A stretch of DNA of 41,985 bases from Sphingobacterium sp. T2 (GTDB lineage Bacteria > Bacteroidota > Bacteroidia > Sphingobacteriales > Sphingobacteriaceae): assembly GCF_000814685.1 (NCBI RefSeq), contig NZ_JXAC01000006.1:1-41985 (forward strand). The letters are read 5' to 3'. The notes below the pieces were generated by a model that did not search any database, had not been told where the DNA came from, and saw only the letters and a program-made list of their open reading frames with translations. Positions 18,763 through 27,595 of the stretch are shown piece by piece. The position numbers were made by a program, and so were the translations under genes. How positions within the stretch are numbered: position 1 is the stretch's first letter; each line of letters opens with the position of its first letter.

Positions 18763-19715
18763 ATGCATAAAAGCCTTCTTATCTTTTTTCACTGTTGTTC
18801 AACTTCTGCTATGGACAATTAGGTGTCGATTCTACAACTAGGGTGAACCTTATCACTTACCTTTCCAAAGGTGACACGCTGAAATACACCGTCGTAAAAA
18901 CTGTTACGGACTCTTCTACCACAAAGGAGCCTTCTAAAAGTGAAGTAACATTTGACTTCACCATCACTGTGCGAGACTCCACGGATAGCAGCTATATCTT
19001 TTCATACTCACGAAAGTTAGAGTCACTGACGCCTGAGTTGATGAACCTACCCATTAAATTACAGAAAAGCCTGACAGCGCTGACAGACCTCCAGGTAGAT
19101 TACGAAACCGACGAATATGGTTGCTTCAAGGCGGTACTTAATACTGAGCAGCTTACCCATAAATTCGAGCAGCAAAAAAGCACTGTACTGGAACTTATCA
19201 ATCAAAGCGACCTACAAAAAGATTATATCGATAAAATGGAAGAAGTAATAAACTCCATCGAAGCGGAATCCCTTATTTCTTCCTACACACAGGACATCTT
19301 GGCCTTACATTATGCTCTCGGAAGCTCTTTTATGATTTCCGATACCACAGCCTTCGATGAAGACATAAACATTCCTATTTTCGATATTCCGATGAGCTTC
19401 TCCGGAATTATATACTGCGACGAATACGATAGTGAAAACAGCTTTATATCTTTTATTGAGGAGAAAAAAATAAACGGAGATTTCAGAAAACAGATGCTCG
19501 ACCTACTTCAAAGTTTATCTTCCGATCAGGTAACTGCCGAGACGGAAGAAGAGATCAAGAAATTAGATATGGACCTATATTTGATTAACAATTATCAGTA
19601 CAATACTTCTTACGGTGTTCCGCTTTATATTTCGCTGAATAAGGTAGTGTATGTGAACAGTGAGTTAGGTAAGCATAAGAGGATAGAAACATATAACATT
19701 TCATTGATAGAATAA
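18763..19715 (+). CDS. Exported protein of unknown function (frameshifted at signal peptide)
   Basis: With one T restored in the run 18784-18789 the start at 18763 gives MHKSLLIFFSLLFNFCYG, a clear signal peptide, and 317 residues in total. The mature protein starts QLGVDSTTRVNLITYLSKGD and is rich in Ser, Thr and acidic residues, with beta segments such as KYTVVKTVTDSSTT and VTFDFTITVRDSTDSSYIF and a helical middle. No enzyme motif is visible. It lies 39 nt after the lipoprotein gene and ends within a terminator. Confidence 0.65.
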
Positions 19716-19739
19716 AAGCCGCTTAAAGCGGCTTTTATT
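19711..19739. terminator. Bidirectional intrinsic terminator
   Basis: AATAAAAGCCGCT and its complement AGCGGCTTTTATT flank a 3-nt loop. The stop codons of both convergent genes lie inside the arms. Confidence 0.9.
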
Positions 19740-20837
19740 TTATAAGTCTTGTCTCATCAGAGGATTTAAGTAGATGTTGTTTAAGCTCATTCTCCGACTG
19801 AAGGAGTTCTTGCTCTACGACCTTTCGTTTCTCGCGTCCTTCGCGCTGAATCTGCAACACCTGTTCTATAGTCTCTATGATGTCGTTATTGGCCTTTTTA
19901 ATGGTTTCAATATCCACGATACCACGTTCCGTCTCGCGTGCTACATTGACCGTAGAATCTTTCAGCATCTCAGAATTTTTGCGCAACAGCTCATTGGTCG
20001 CATCGGTTACGGCCTTCTGTGCTTCAAGAGCACGCTGCGCATGTGCTATCCCTAGGGTCAACACCATTTGGTTTTTCCATAGCGGAAGGGTATTTACTAT
20101 GCTGGACTGAATCTTTTCCATCAACGAGGAGCTGTTGCTCTGTATCATGCGTATCTGCGGAGCTGTCTGCAGCACCACCATGCGCGTAAGCTTAAGATCA
20201 TGTATCTTACGTTCGAAACGTACAACCTGCTGCTCCATGTCCTTATAGGTTGAATCTTGTGCTGGTCTCCTGACTCTTCGGCCTCTTTCTTCAATTGAGG
20301 TAAAATGACATTGTGCGCTTCCGCTAGTTTCTCTTCTCCAGCAGCTATATGCAAAGAAAGATCCTTGAAATAATTTTGGTTTTCTTCAAAAAGCTTGTCA
20401 AAGATGTTAACATCCTTAAGCAGGTTCTTATAATGTCCTTCCAGCTTAAGTTCAATTTGATGGATATTTTTTTCCACGGAAGCATATTCTGTCCGTAGTC
20501 GCTGTATTTTCTTCTTCATGGAGTCGAAGAAAGGAATAAGAGGCTTCTTGTTGAGCTTCTCATCAAAAGATTTTATGTTGGAACGCAGATTCAGCAGGAT
20601 ATCTTCCGCACCTCCCATATCTTTGGTACGCACCTGCTTTAATATCTCGTTAGCAAAGTTGCTTACCTTCACCTGACTCGCCGTTCCGTATTGTATGATG
20701 TCTGTAGTAGATTGTAAGTTTATCTTTTCTTTATATTGTTGGATTAAGGCCTTCTCTTCATCGGTGAAGTTTACCTGCACATCCTGTCCTTTCTCTTCAT
20801 TTGGGTCGTCGTAAGTAGTCAAATCCATGATGCTCAT
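19735..20837 (-). CDS. TelA-family (toxic anion resistance) protein (frameshifted)
   Basis: A cytosolic, largely helical and coiled-coil protein. The sequence MDLTTYDDPNEEKGQ, then LRSNIKSFDEKLNKKPLIPF and the C-terminal ALEAQKAVTDATNELLRKNS and RGIVDIETIKKANNDIIETI are typical of the TelA/YaaN family, first linked to tellurite resistance but often of unclear function in stress response. One base appears to be missing near 20255-20262; restoring it joins ESGDQHK to DSTYKDMEQQVVRFERKI and gives 367 residues. It lies 4 nt after the membrane protein gene and forms an operon with it. Confidence 0.85.
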
Positions 20838-20841
20838 ATCA

Positions 20842-21618
20842 TTAATGGTTAAGTAGTTTTTTATTTTTCAATGTTTGCAAATAGACATCGGTCTCAGCCG
20901 AAACATCCAAAAGTCTATACTGAATTAAGGTCGTAATATCTTGTTCTATTGCTGCGGAAGCCTGCACCAAGACAGATTCCAACTTGTTCTTCGACTCTAT
21001 GGTAATTGCATTATTAAGACTCGTGTTTTCCAAATCGTGATATTCCCGCAAGATGTTTACTACCGTACCATGACGCACCAAGAACTTTTCGGCTTCCTGC
21101 ATGTCCCTTTGCTCGATAAGCTGAAATAGACGCAAGATCTTGTCTATATGCATCTTCAAGGTGGTATTGTGTATGACTTTCTTGTAAAACACCAACTTCG
21201 TGACGAAGGTTTGCGGTGTCTCTATTTCTACGGTGGACAGTGCTAGACGACGTTGTTCCGCTATGCTATTGATCCATGTTAGGGGGCGTATTTCCGCCAT
21301 CTCCAGCCGCTGCAGATAGGGCTTAGACTGCCTCAGCAGTAAGCCATTACCAACAATATAAGAAGCAATATAGGCACAGACCATAGCCAGTAAACCCGAG
21401 GACATGGCTCCCGCAAAATAGAAAAATCCATAAATGATTCCACACTGAACAAATAACAGCAGCCAAGCCAAGAAATACCAAGAGCGAACCTTGCTCTTGG
21501 AAGCTTGCGACATCATGACGAAAGGATGTATTGGAGGCACAAAAAGCAAAACGGATAAAAAAGTCCATTTCAGCTTACTAAGCTCCCAGCGTTTACTCTT
21601 ATTTGTCGCAAATCCCAT
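20842..21618 (-). CDS. Membrane protein paired with TelA (XpaC-like position)
   Basis: A 258-residue protein. Three hydrophobic segments (about 18-36, 46-68, 73-95) are followed by a helical cytosolic domain of about 160 residues that ends VYLQTLKNKKLLNH. The context, just upstream of a telA gene, is like the xpaC-yaaN pair of Bacillus, where XpaC is also a membrane protein with a helical C-terminal half. The resemblance is in layout and neighbourhood; I cannot show sequence homology by eye. Confidence 0.6.
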   Translation of the reverse strand: MGFATNKSKRWELSKLKWTFLSVLLFVPPIHPFVMMSQASKSKVRSWYFLAWLLLFVQCGIIYGFFYFAGAMSSGLLAMVCAYIASYIVGNGLLLRQSKPYLQRLEMAEIRPLTWINSIAEQRRLALSTVEIETPQTFVTKLVFYKKVIHNTTLKMHIDKILRLFQLIEQRDMQEAEKFLVRHGTVVNILREYHDLENTSLNNAITIESKNKLESVLVQASAAIEQDITTLIQYRLLDVSAETDVYLQTLKNKKLLNH

Positions 21619-21738
21619 GTACGTTATATTTTATTGACAGTTCTAAAGATAATCATTTACAACGATTAATCCACCTGTTTACTAGGGTTTTAACAGAAAT
21701 ATTCACTTTTATAATTCAAGAATCGATAAATTTACATA

Positions 21739-22754
21739 ATGACACCCCAAAACAACGCTATAAGTTATACGCGAGCCGTAGCCACCGTATTTGTCATACT
21801 GATTCATGCCAGCACGGGATTCCTCAACCGCTTTCATGCGGAAGGGTTTGACTGGAATTTTGCTAACTGGATTAATGCGGCCACACGGTGTTCCGTTCCG
21901 CTCTTTGTTATGATTTCCGGAGCACTCCTCCTGTCCAAAGAAGAAGAAACCTTCTCTTTCTATAAGAAAAGGCTTCCCAAATTGTGCTGGCCTTTCGTCT
22001 TCTGGACCGTCATCTATATGATTTATTATTTCTATCGATACACGCATTTCTCAACACTATCGAGCCAAAAAATCATTGCCATCATTCAGGATAAAATACT
22101 ACATGGAGCAAATGCACATCTCTGGTTTATGTATATGATCATAGGAATGTATCTGGCAATTCCCTTTGTTAAGAAGATCGTTCGCCAAGCGTCCCTGCGT
22201 GAGATAGAGCTTTTCCTTGTATTGTGGGCCGTAGCCATGTTCATCACCAACAAATTTTATTATCCCTATACCTTAAGATTGACATATCTTTCTTTTCGGG
22301 CTATATTGCTATCTCATCCTAGGCTATTACCTCAGCATAAAAGATTTCAAAGTAAAATTCTGGTGGTATCTGTTAGGATATGTAGCTATCTTAATTTTTA
22401 CGGCAGTGATGACCTATATGTGGAGCTCGCAAGAGCGCCACGTTTAACCCACACTGGTATAATTATGTGCATCTTCCAAATACAGCCTTAGCTGCAATAT
22501 GCCTTTTCATGCTGTTGCAAAAAACCGTATCCCAAGATAGACCTTTACCGCTCTGGGTACAGCTCACAGACAAATACAGCTTCGGCATCTATCTAGTACA
22601 TATTCTTCCATTGAACTACATACATCCCATGCTATCAAAACATATGAATACACTATGGGTGATTCCTCTAGCGACATTGCTTACGCTGCTAAGCTCTATA
22701 GGGATTATCATCTTGTTGCGTAAACTGCCTTACGGTAAATATGTAAGCGGATAA
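21739..22754 (+). CDS. Acyltransferase 3 family membrane protein (two frameshifts)
   Basis: A multi-pass inner-membrane acyltransferase of the OafA/WecH type, which O-acylates surface sugars or lipids. The N-terminal signature is ISYTRAVATVFVILIHASTG (conserved Arg and His), then WINAATRCSVPLFVMISGAL and AHLWFMYMIIGMYLAIPFV. Extra bases near 22283-22295 and in the T run 22443-22445 move the reading frame twice; the middle piece reads GYYLSIKDFKVKFWWYLLGY and the end reads KYSFGIYLVHILPLNYIHPM. Repaired length is 337 residues. The acceptor is unknown. It stands alone. Confidence 0.85.
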
Positions 22755-22762
22755 AAAAACAA

Positions 22763-22786
22763 AAGCTACCCCAGGCGGGATAGCTT
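22763..22786. terminator. Intrinsic terminator between convergent genes
   Basis: AAGCTACCC pairs with GGGATAGCTT (one bulged A). On the minus strand the hairpin is followed by TTTTGTTTTTTT, so it mainly ends the DUF3127 transcript; in the plus direction the T tract is weaker. Confidence 0.7.
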
Positions 22787-22812
22787 CTTTATTTCAAAAA
22801 TTCAGGTCGCAA

Positions 22813-23187
22813 TTAGAATGGTAAATCATCGTCATCCGCACCCGAATTGCTGATGTCTACCGGTGCCGGAATGTTGTCTGCATAAGAAGGCGCCGACGCT
22901 GCTGTATTAGCCAACTTGGTTACTCTCCATGCTACCAACGAATTAAAGTACGTTGTCACTCCTTGTGGATTAGTCCACGGACGACCACGAAGATTGAACG
23001 ATACTTCTACCTCATCTCCTACAGCCAAATTATCAAAAATGCTAACTCTATCTTGTGTTGCTTCAAATCTGATATACTCTACAAACTGTGGGTTTTCTGC
23101 GTAAGCCACAATTAAATCTCTTTTCTTGAAAGTCTCAGTAACCTGTTGTACAGCACCTATTTCGTGAACTTTTCCTCTGATTTCCAT
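22813..23187 (-). CDS. DUF3127 OB-fold protein with SSB-like acidic tail
   Basis: A 124-residue protein. The first 90 residues (MEIRGKVHEIGAVQQVTETF, KKRDLIVAYAENPQFVEYIRF, GDEVEVSFNLRGRPWTNPQG) match the DUF3127 family, which has a single-stranded-DNA-binding-like OB fold. A linker of about 25 residues ends in the tip ADDDDLPF, close to the DDDIPF tail through which bacterial SSB recruits repair and replication proteins. A role in nucleic-acid binding is likely from family and tail, and is not proven. It is divergent from rlmL. Confidence 0.8.
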   Translation of the reverse strand: MEIRGKVHEIGAVQQVTETFKKRDLIVAYAENPQFVEYIRFEATQDRVSIFDNLAVGDEVEVSFNLRGRPWTNPQGVTTYFNSLVAWRVTKLANTAASAPSYADNIPAPVDISNSGADDDDLPF

Positions 23188-23241
23188 ATCATTATTCGTA
23201 TTAAACTGTAAAATTACACATTTTTTGCATGGAAGATTAAT

Positions 23242-23249
23242 TAACTTTG
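23242..23249 (+). promoter_or_regulatory. -7 element directly before rlmL-type gene
   Basis: TAACTTTG matches TAnnTTTG and ends 7 nt before the ATG, as at mutL, so the mRNA would have almost no leader. Confidence 0.45.
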
Positions 23250-23256
23250 CACAAAT

Positions 23257-24421
23257 ATGAAAGAAGTTTTCAACACCCCCGGCAAAGTGATAGTAACTTG
23301 CTACAAGCGTCTATCCCCTTACCTCCAAGAAGAAATCTGCGCGCTAGGATTCGAAATAAAGAGGACCTTCAGCACAGGCATAGAAACCACTGCATCTGTC
23401 AACGAATGCATACGCTTAAACCTTAATCTGCGGACAGCAGGTCAGGTTTTGTACGAAATTGGCGCTTTTCGGGCTAGAAACGCCCAAGAGCTGTACAACG
23501 CCTTGGTAAAAATAAGCTGGGAAGATCTTATTCCCGTTGATGGTTACTTTTCGGTAACATCCTTCGTAAACAATGAAACCATAACGACTCCACTGTACGC
23601 CAATGTCAAAGTAAAAGACGCCATCGTCGATAGAATAAAAGATAAGAAAGGGAAACGTCCTAATTCAGGGGCAGACCTTTCCAAAGCGGTAATCCACCTA
23701 CACTGGGTGGAAGATAGAGCGGAGATTTTCCTAGACACCTCAGGAGAGACATTGTCCAAACATGGATACCGTAAGCATCCCGGCAAAGCCCCTATGTTGG
23801 AAGCGTTGGCGACCTCTACCATCATGGCCACACAGTGGGACAGAAAGTCTCCTTTTGTGAATCCTATGTGTGGCTCCGGCACCTTAGCCATTGAGGCGGC
23901 ACTCATAGCAGCAAAACCGCACGCCAGGCTTGCAACGCATGAATTATTCGTTCATGCACTTCAACGGTTACGACGAATCGGTGTTCTTCCAAGAGAGAAG
24001 ACTACTGAAAGAAAAGACCAACAAGTCAAATATACCGACGATCATTGCTTCGGACATTTCCGAACAGGCCGTTGAAATAGCACGCCTGAATGCCAAAGCC
24101 GCCGGCGTAGAACACCTCATACAATTTGCCGTGTGTGATTTTGCAGAAACATCCATTCCAGAAACTCCAGGAGTGATCATGTTTAATCCGGAATATGGCG
24201 AACGCCTAGGCACACACACTAAGCTGGAAGCTACCTACAAACGTATAGGAGACTTCATGAAACAGCGCTGTAAAGGCTACCGCGGATACGTTTTTACTGG
24301 AAATCCGGACCTTGCCAAAAAAATTGGTTTAAAAGCTTCTAGGAGAATTGAATTTTTTAATGGTAAATTAGACTGCAGATTATTACAATACGAACTTTAC
24401 GAAGGAACAAAAGAAAAGTAA
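23257..24421 (+). CDS. THUMP-domain class I RNA methyltransferase, RlmL-type (frameshifted)
   Basis: Predicted 23S rRNA guanine-N2 methyltransferase acting at the RlmL (m2G2445) position. It has an N-terminal THUMP region (VTCYKRLSPYLQEEICALGF to about 160), SAM motif I NPMCGSGTLAIEAAL (about 208-222), IIASDISEQAVEIARLNAK for motif II and the catalytic MFNPEYGERLG (NPPY-type, with Glu as is usual in Bacteroidetes). One extra T at 23930-23931 breaks the frame; removing it joins AKPHARL to QRMNYSFMHFNGYDE and gives 387 residues. It matches only the RlmL half of Escherichia coli RlmKL. The HD gene follows 4 nt later. Confidence 0.88.
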
Positions 24422-24425
24422 CACT

Positions 24426-25073
24426 ATGCAAAACGTCATTGATTTAACTATAGCATTCGTTCAAGACAGACTTAAATTTGCTGAAGCAGGCCACGATTGG
24501 TGGCATATACAAAGGGTGTGGAACAACACCAAACTTATACTCCAGACAGAAAAGGCTGACCCACTCGTATGTGAGCTAGCCGCCCTATTGCATGATATCG
24601 CCGACAGCAAATTCCACAATGGTGATGAAACCATAGGCCCCCGAGTAGCAGGCGAATTCCTAGAATCCATAGGTGTCAACCAAGAGGTCATCGAGCACGT
24701 AAAACAGATTATCCTCAATATGTCCTTCAAAGCTTCGCTCGGAGATGTAAACTTCCATTCCAAAGAGCTTGAAATCGTGCAAGATGCTGACAGACTTGAC
24801 GCCATAGGCGCAATAGGCATAGCAAGAGCCTTCAACTTCGGCGGACATAAAAACCGTGAGATGTATAATCCAGACATCAAACCTAGAACAAACCTCACCA
24901 AAGAAGAATATAAAAACTCTTCCGTACCTACCATCAATCACTTCTACGAAAAGTTGCTCCTGTTGAAAGACAAAATGAATACGCAAACAGCAAAACGTAT
25001 TGCAGAAAAAAGACACAAATTCATGGAAGACTTTCTGCAACAATTTTATGATGAATGGAATGGAATAGCCTAA
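24426..25073 (+). CDS. HD-domain phosphohydrolase
   Basis: A 215-residue cytosolic metal-dependent phosphohydrolase of the YedJ/YpgQ type. The HD metal ligands are present: H27 in GHDWWHIQRVW, H56-D57 in LLHDIADSK and D120/D122 in QDADRLDAIGAIG. Substrates of this subfamily are probably nucleotides, by family knowledge only. The gene starts 4 nt after the rRNA methyltransferase, so they share a transcript, and is followed by a hairpin terminator that reaches into the next gene. Confidence 0.88.
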   Translation: MQNVIDLTIAFVQDRLKFAEAGHDWWHIQRVWNNTKLILQTEKADPLVCELAALLHDIADSKFHNGDETIGPRVAGEFLESIGVNQEVIEHVKQIILNMSFKASLGDVNFHSKELEIVQDADRLDAIGAIGIARAFNFGGHKNREMYNPDIKPRTNLTKEEYKNSSVPTINHFYEKLLLLKDKMNTQTAKRIAEKRHKFMEDFLQQFYDEWNGIA

Positions 25074-25107
25074 ATCAATTCTATATTTATAAGAAGATAT
25101 GTAAATT

Positions 25108-25144
25108 AGGCAGTAATTATGAAAAATATTACTGCCTTTTTTTT
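25108..25144 (+). terminator. Intrinsic terminator overlapping the next gene's start
   Basis: AGGCAGTAAT and ATTACTGCCT form a perfect 10-bp stem with the 10-nt loop TATGAAAAAT, followed by seven more T. It ends the HD gene transcript, but the ATG of the following glycosidase gene (25119) lies in the loop and its first codons lie in the right arm and T run. Confidence 0.8.
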
Positions 25145-25945
25145 ATACCTAATCCTCGCCCTTAACCACTTATTGCCAACAACTTGTCAGCAATAATGAT
25201 TCGGCTACTTTTACCAACTTCTCGTGGCAAAATGAACATATCGCCAAAGGGGTAGTATGGAGAAGCGGACATTTTAACTCTCTTTTCAATAGCAAGCAGT
25301 TTATCAGCATTTTAGAAATAGACCTTTCCAAGAGGAACAAGAAGCTGGGCATTGTAGCATTACCCCAGCAGCTTGAACATACCTCTACCCTAGCCCGGCA
25401 TGCCAAAGCTCTCGCCGCCATAAACGGAGGTTTCTTCCATATGAAAAACGGAAGGAGCTGTCAACTATATAAAAGTTAAAGGTAAGGTGATCACCTATTC
25501 CAAATCAAAAGGTACTCATGCCAATGCCTTCTTCGCCTTTGATAGGAAGAAGACCATTATCACCTCGGACTCTGTAGCAGCTACCGCACTGCCCAACGTA
25601 ATGTTGGCAGGACCTCTCCTCCTAGAAAACAATAGGACGGTAAGTCTTGCGGACAACGCCTTTAATAAAAATAGGCACCCAAGAACAGGGGTTGGCTTGG
25701 CAGGCAACAAATTATATCTAATCACGGTAGACGGTCGCAACAGCATGTCTCAAGGCTTCTCTCTGGCAGAATTCACCAACATCTTCAGATGGCTGGGATG
25801 TACTGACGCCATGAACCTAGACGGAGGAGGAAGCACTGCCATGTACATCGAAGGAAAAGGCATAGTAAACCATCCATCCGACAACAAGAAGTTTGACCAT
25901 CAAGGAGAAAGAAAAGTTGCTAACATCATTTACATCAAAAAATAA
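25119..25945 (+). CDS. Exported phosphodiester glycosidase (NAGPA-like domain; two frameshifts)
   Basis: The C-terminal two thirds match the phosphodiester glycosidase family named after the human uncovering enzyme NAGPA: LAAINGGFFHMKNG, VITYSKSKGTHANAFFAF, PRTGVGLAGNKLYLITVDGR and MNLDGGGSTAMYI (the hallmark). Such enzymes release sugars from phosphodiesters. Extra A bases at 25164-25165 and 25452-25453 break the gene; without them the start reads MKNITAFFLYLILALTTYCQ (signal peptide, possible lipobox) and the protein has 274 residues. It is first of three exported phosphodiester-cleaving enzymes. The start codon lies in a terminator loop (see that entry). Confidence 0.83.
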
Positions 25946-25954
25946 TCAACAATT

Positions 25955-26716
25955 ATGAAAAAGATCCTAATCTTAACAGTACTATTATCAATCAATGCAG
26001 TGGCTTGGGCCCAAACCAAAATCGTTGCCCACCGTGGAGCCTGGAAAAATACAAACGCTCCTCAAAACTCTATAGCCGCCCTAAAACACGCCATAGACCT
26101 TAAGGTGTGGGGCTCGGAGTTCGACGTATCACTAACCAAAGATGATGTTCTTGTCGTAAATCATGACCAAGATTATCAAGGAATAGATATCGCCACAACA
26201 GATTATGCTACCTTAAGCCAAAAGAAATTGGACAAAACGGCGAAACAATTGCATACAGCAGAAGAATATCTTCGCGTAGGATTAAAACAGAAACGTACTA
26301 AAATGATTTTTGAAATAAAACCTAACCGTCTAGGGAAAGAGCGTACCATAGAAGCTGCCGAAAAATGCTACAACCTCGTCAAAAAGATGAAAGGACTCAA
26401 GAAGACAGTATTCATCTCCTTCAGCTATGATGCCTGCCTTCATCTGAAAAAGCTAGACAAAAAAGTACGCGTACAATACTTAGGAAGTGACAAATCTCCT
26501 ATAGACCTATACAATGACGGCTTCAGCGAAATGGATTTCAACTATTCGGTATTCAAGAAAAACCCTCATTACTTCCAAGATGCTAAAGAAAGAAAAATGA
26601 AAATCAACGTTTGGACAGTAAACAAGGAAGAAGATATGCGTTACTTTATCGACAACAAAGTGGACTATATCACCACTGACGAACCGGAATTACTTCAGAA
26701 AATTTTAGCTCAATAA
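25955..26716 (+). CDS. Periplasmic glycerophosphodiester phosphodiesterase
   Basis: Hydrolyses glycerophosphodiesters to glycerol 3-phosphate and an alcohol. The 253-residue protein has a clean signal peptide (MKKILILTVLLSINAVAWAQ) and GDPD motifs: HRG at 26-28, EFD with the metal-binding E55 and D57, H70 in VVNHDQD, then FEIKPN and INVWTVNKEEDM. TIM-barrel fold by family. It lies 9 nt after the glycosidase and 1 nt before the next gene. Confidence 0.93.
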   Translation: MKKILILTVLLSINAVAWAQTKIVAHRGAWKNTNAPQNSIAALKHAIDLKVWGSEFDVSLTKDDVLVVNHDQDYQGIDIATTDYATLSQKKLDKTAKQLHTAEEYLRVGLKQKRTKMIFEIKPNRLGKERTIEAAEKCYNLVKKMKGLKKTVFISFSYDACLHLKKLDKKVRVQYLGSDKSPIDLYNDGFSEMDFNYSVFKKNPHYFQDAKERKMKINVWTVNKEEDMRYFIDNKVDYITTDEPELLQKILAQ

Positions 26717-26717
26717 T

Positions 26718-27554
26718 ATGAAAAAGCTGCTATTAACCATTATAAGCTTCTTTAGCTTAGCCACAGCCCTGCAAGCCCAAGCTTTGCAGGTAGGCACATA
26801 CAATATACGTCAGCGAAACACCATAGATGAAGGAAATCTATGGCAAGACCGCAGAGAATATCTGTGTAAGCTCATCCGCTATCATGATTTCGACCTGCTG
26901 GGGATTCAGGAAGCTTTCAAAGACCAACTTGAAGACATGCTGAAGCTGCTTCCCAAGTATGGAGCAGTAGGTGTAGGTCGCGATGACGGAAAAGATAAAG
27001 GCGAACATTCGGCAATCCTTTACAAGAAAAGCCGCTTTACCCTTATCAAAAGCGACACCTTCTGGCTGTCGGATACCGACACAGAAAAGCCTAACAAAGG
27101 ATGGGATGCCGCACTGCCACGCATCTGCACTTGGGCAATCTTCGAAGATAAGGAAAACGGCAAGCGCTTCATCATGATGAATACCCATTTCGACCATGTG
27201 GGAAAGGTCGCAAGGACAGAAAGTGCTAAGCTGATGCTCCAAAAAGCGCACGAACTCGCCAAAGACCTTCCTCTCATCATCACTGGAGACCTCAACGTCG
27301 ACGAGAAGAGCGACGCCTACAATACGTTGGCTAGCTCACCTTACATTCAGGACACCTATGAGTTGGCTCCCCTAGTATATGAACCTAACTCCACCTTCAA
27401 CGGATGGGGTAAGTCTCTAAAAGCTAAAGAAAGAATTGACCACATTTTTATCTCAAAACCTTTTAACGTATTGAAATACGGCGTCTTAACGGACACCTAC
27501 ATGGGCAAATTTCCGTCCGACCACTTCCCAGTGCTGGTTCATATGGAATGGTAA
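26718..27554 (+). CDS. Secreted endonuclease/exonuclease/phosphatase family protein
   Basis: A 278-residue EEP enzyme with a signal peptide (LLLTIISFFSLATALQAQ). Motifs: VGTYNIRQRN, DLLGIQEAFKDQ (catalytic Glu), GEHSAILYKKSRF, MMNTHFDHVG, ITGDLNVDEKSD and FPSDHFPVLVHMEW (catalytic Asp-His). It ends right at the last motif. Likely substrates are phosphate diesters such as phospholipid head groups or extracellular nucleic acid; not decided by sequence. It is the third gene of the cassette. Confidence 0.9.
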   Translation: MKKLLLTIISFFSLATALQAQALQVGTYNIRQRNTIDEGNLWQDRREYLCKLIRYHDFDLLGIQEAFKDQLEDMLKLLPKYGAVGVGRDDGKDKGEHSAILYKKSRFTLIKSDTFWLSDTDTEKPNKGWDAALPRICTWAIFEDKENGKRFIMMNTHFDHVGKVARTESAKLMLQKAHELAKDLPLIITGDLNVDEKSDAYNTLASSPYIQDTYELAPLVYEPNSTFNGWGKSLKAKERIDHIFISKPFNVLKYGVLTDTYMGKFPSDHFPVLVHMEW

Positions 27555-27568
27555 TTCATTTGTTTTTT

Positions 27569-27576
27569 TAATTTTG
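27569..27576 (+). promoter_or_regulatory. -7 element for DUF4197 gene
   Basis: TAATTTTG matches TAnnTTTG and lies 19 nt before the ATG at 27596. It points to a separate promoter from the upstream phosphodiesterase cassette. Confidence 0.4.
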
Positions 27577-27595
27577 TATAACAAATTCAAAAGCA

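Noticed and set aside
23544-23906. Long antisense open frame within the rRNA methyltransferase, and similar shadows in fumC, mutL and the EEP genes
   Set aside because: They follow codon-position bias of the real gene on the other strand, have no ribosome site and give unlikely proteins.
24426-25073. HD-domain protein as part of a cyclic-nucleotide defence system
   Set aside because: It is a plain YedJ-type hydrolase next to an rRNA methyltransferase; no nucleotidyltransferase or effector is adjacent.
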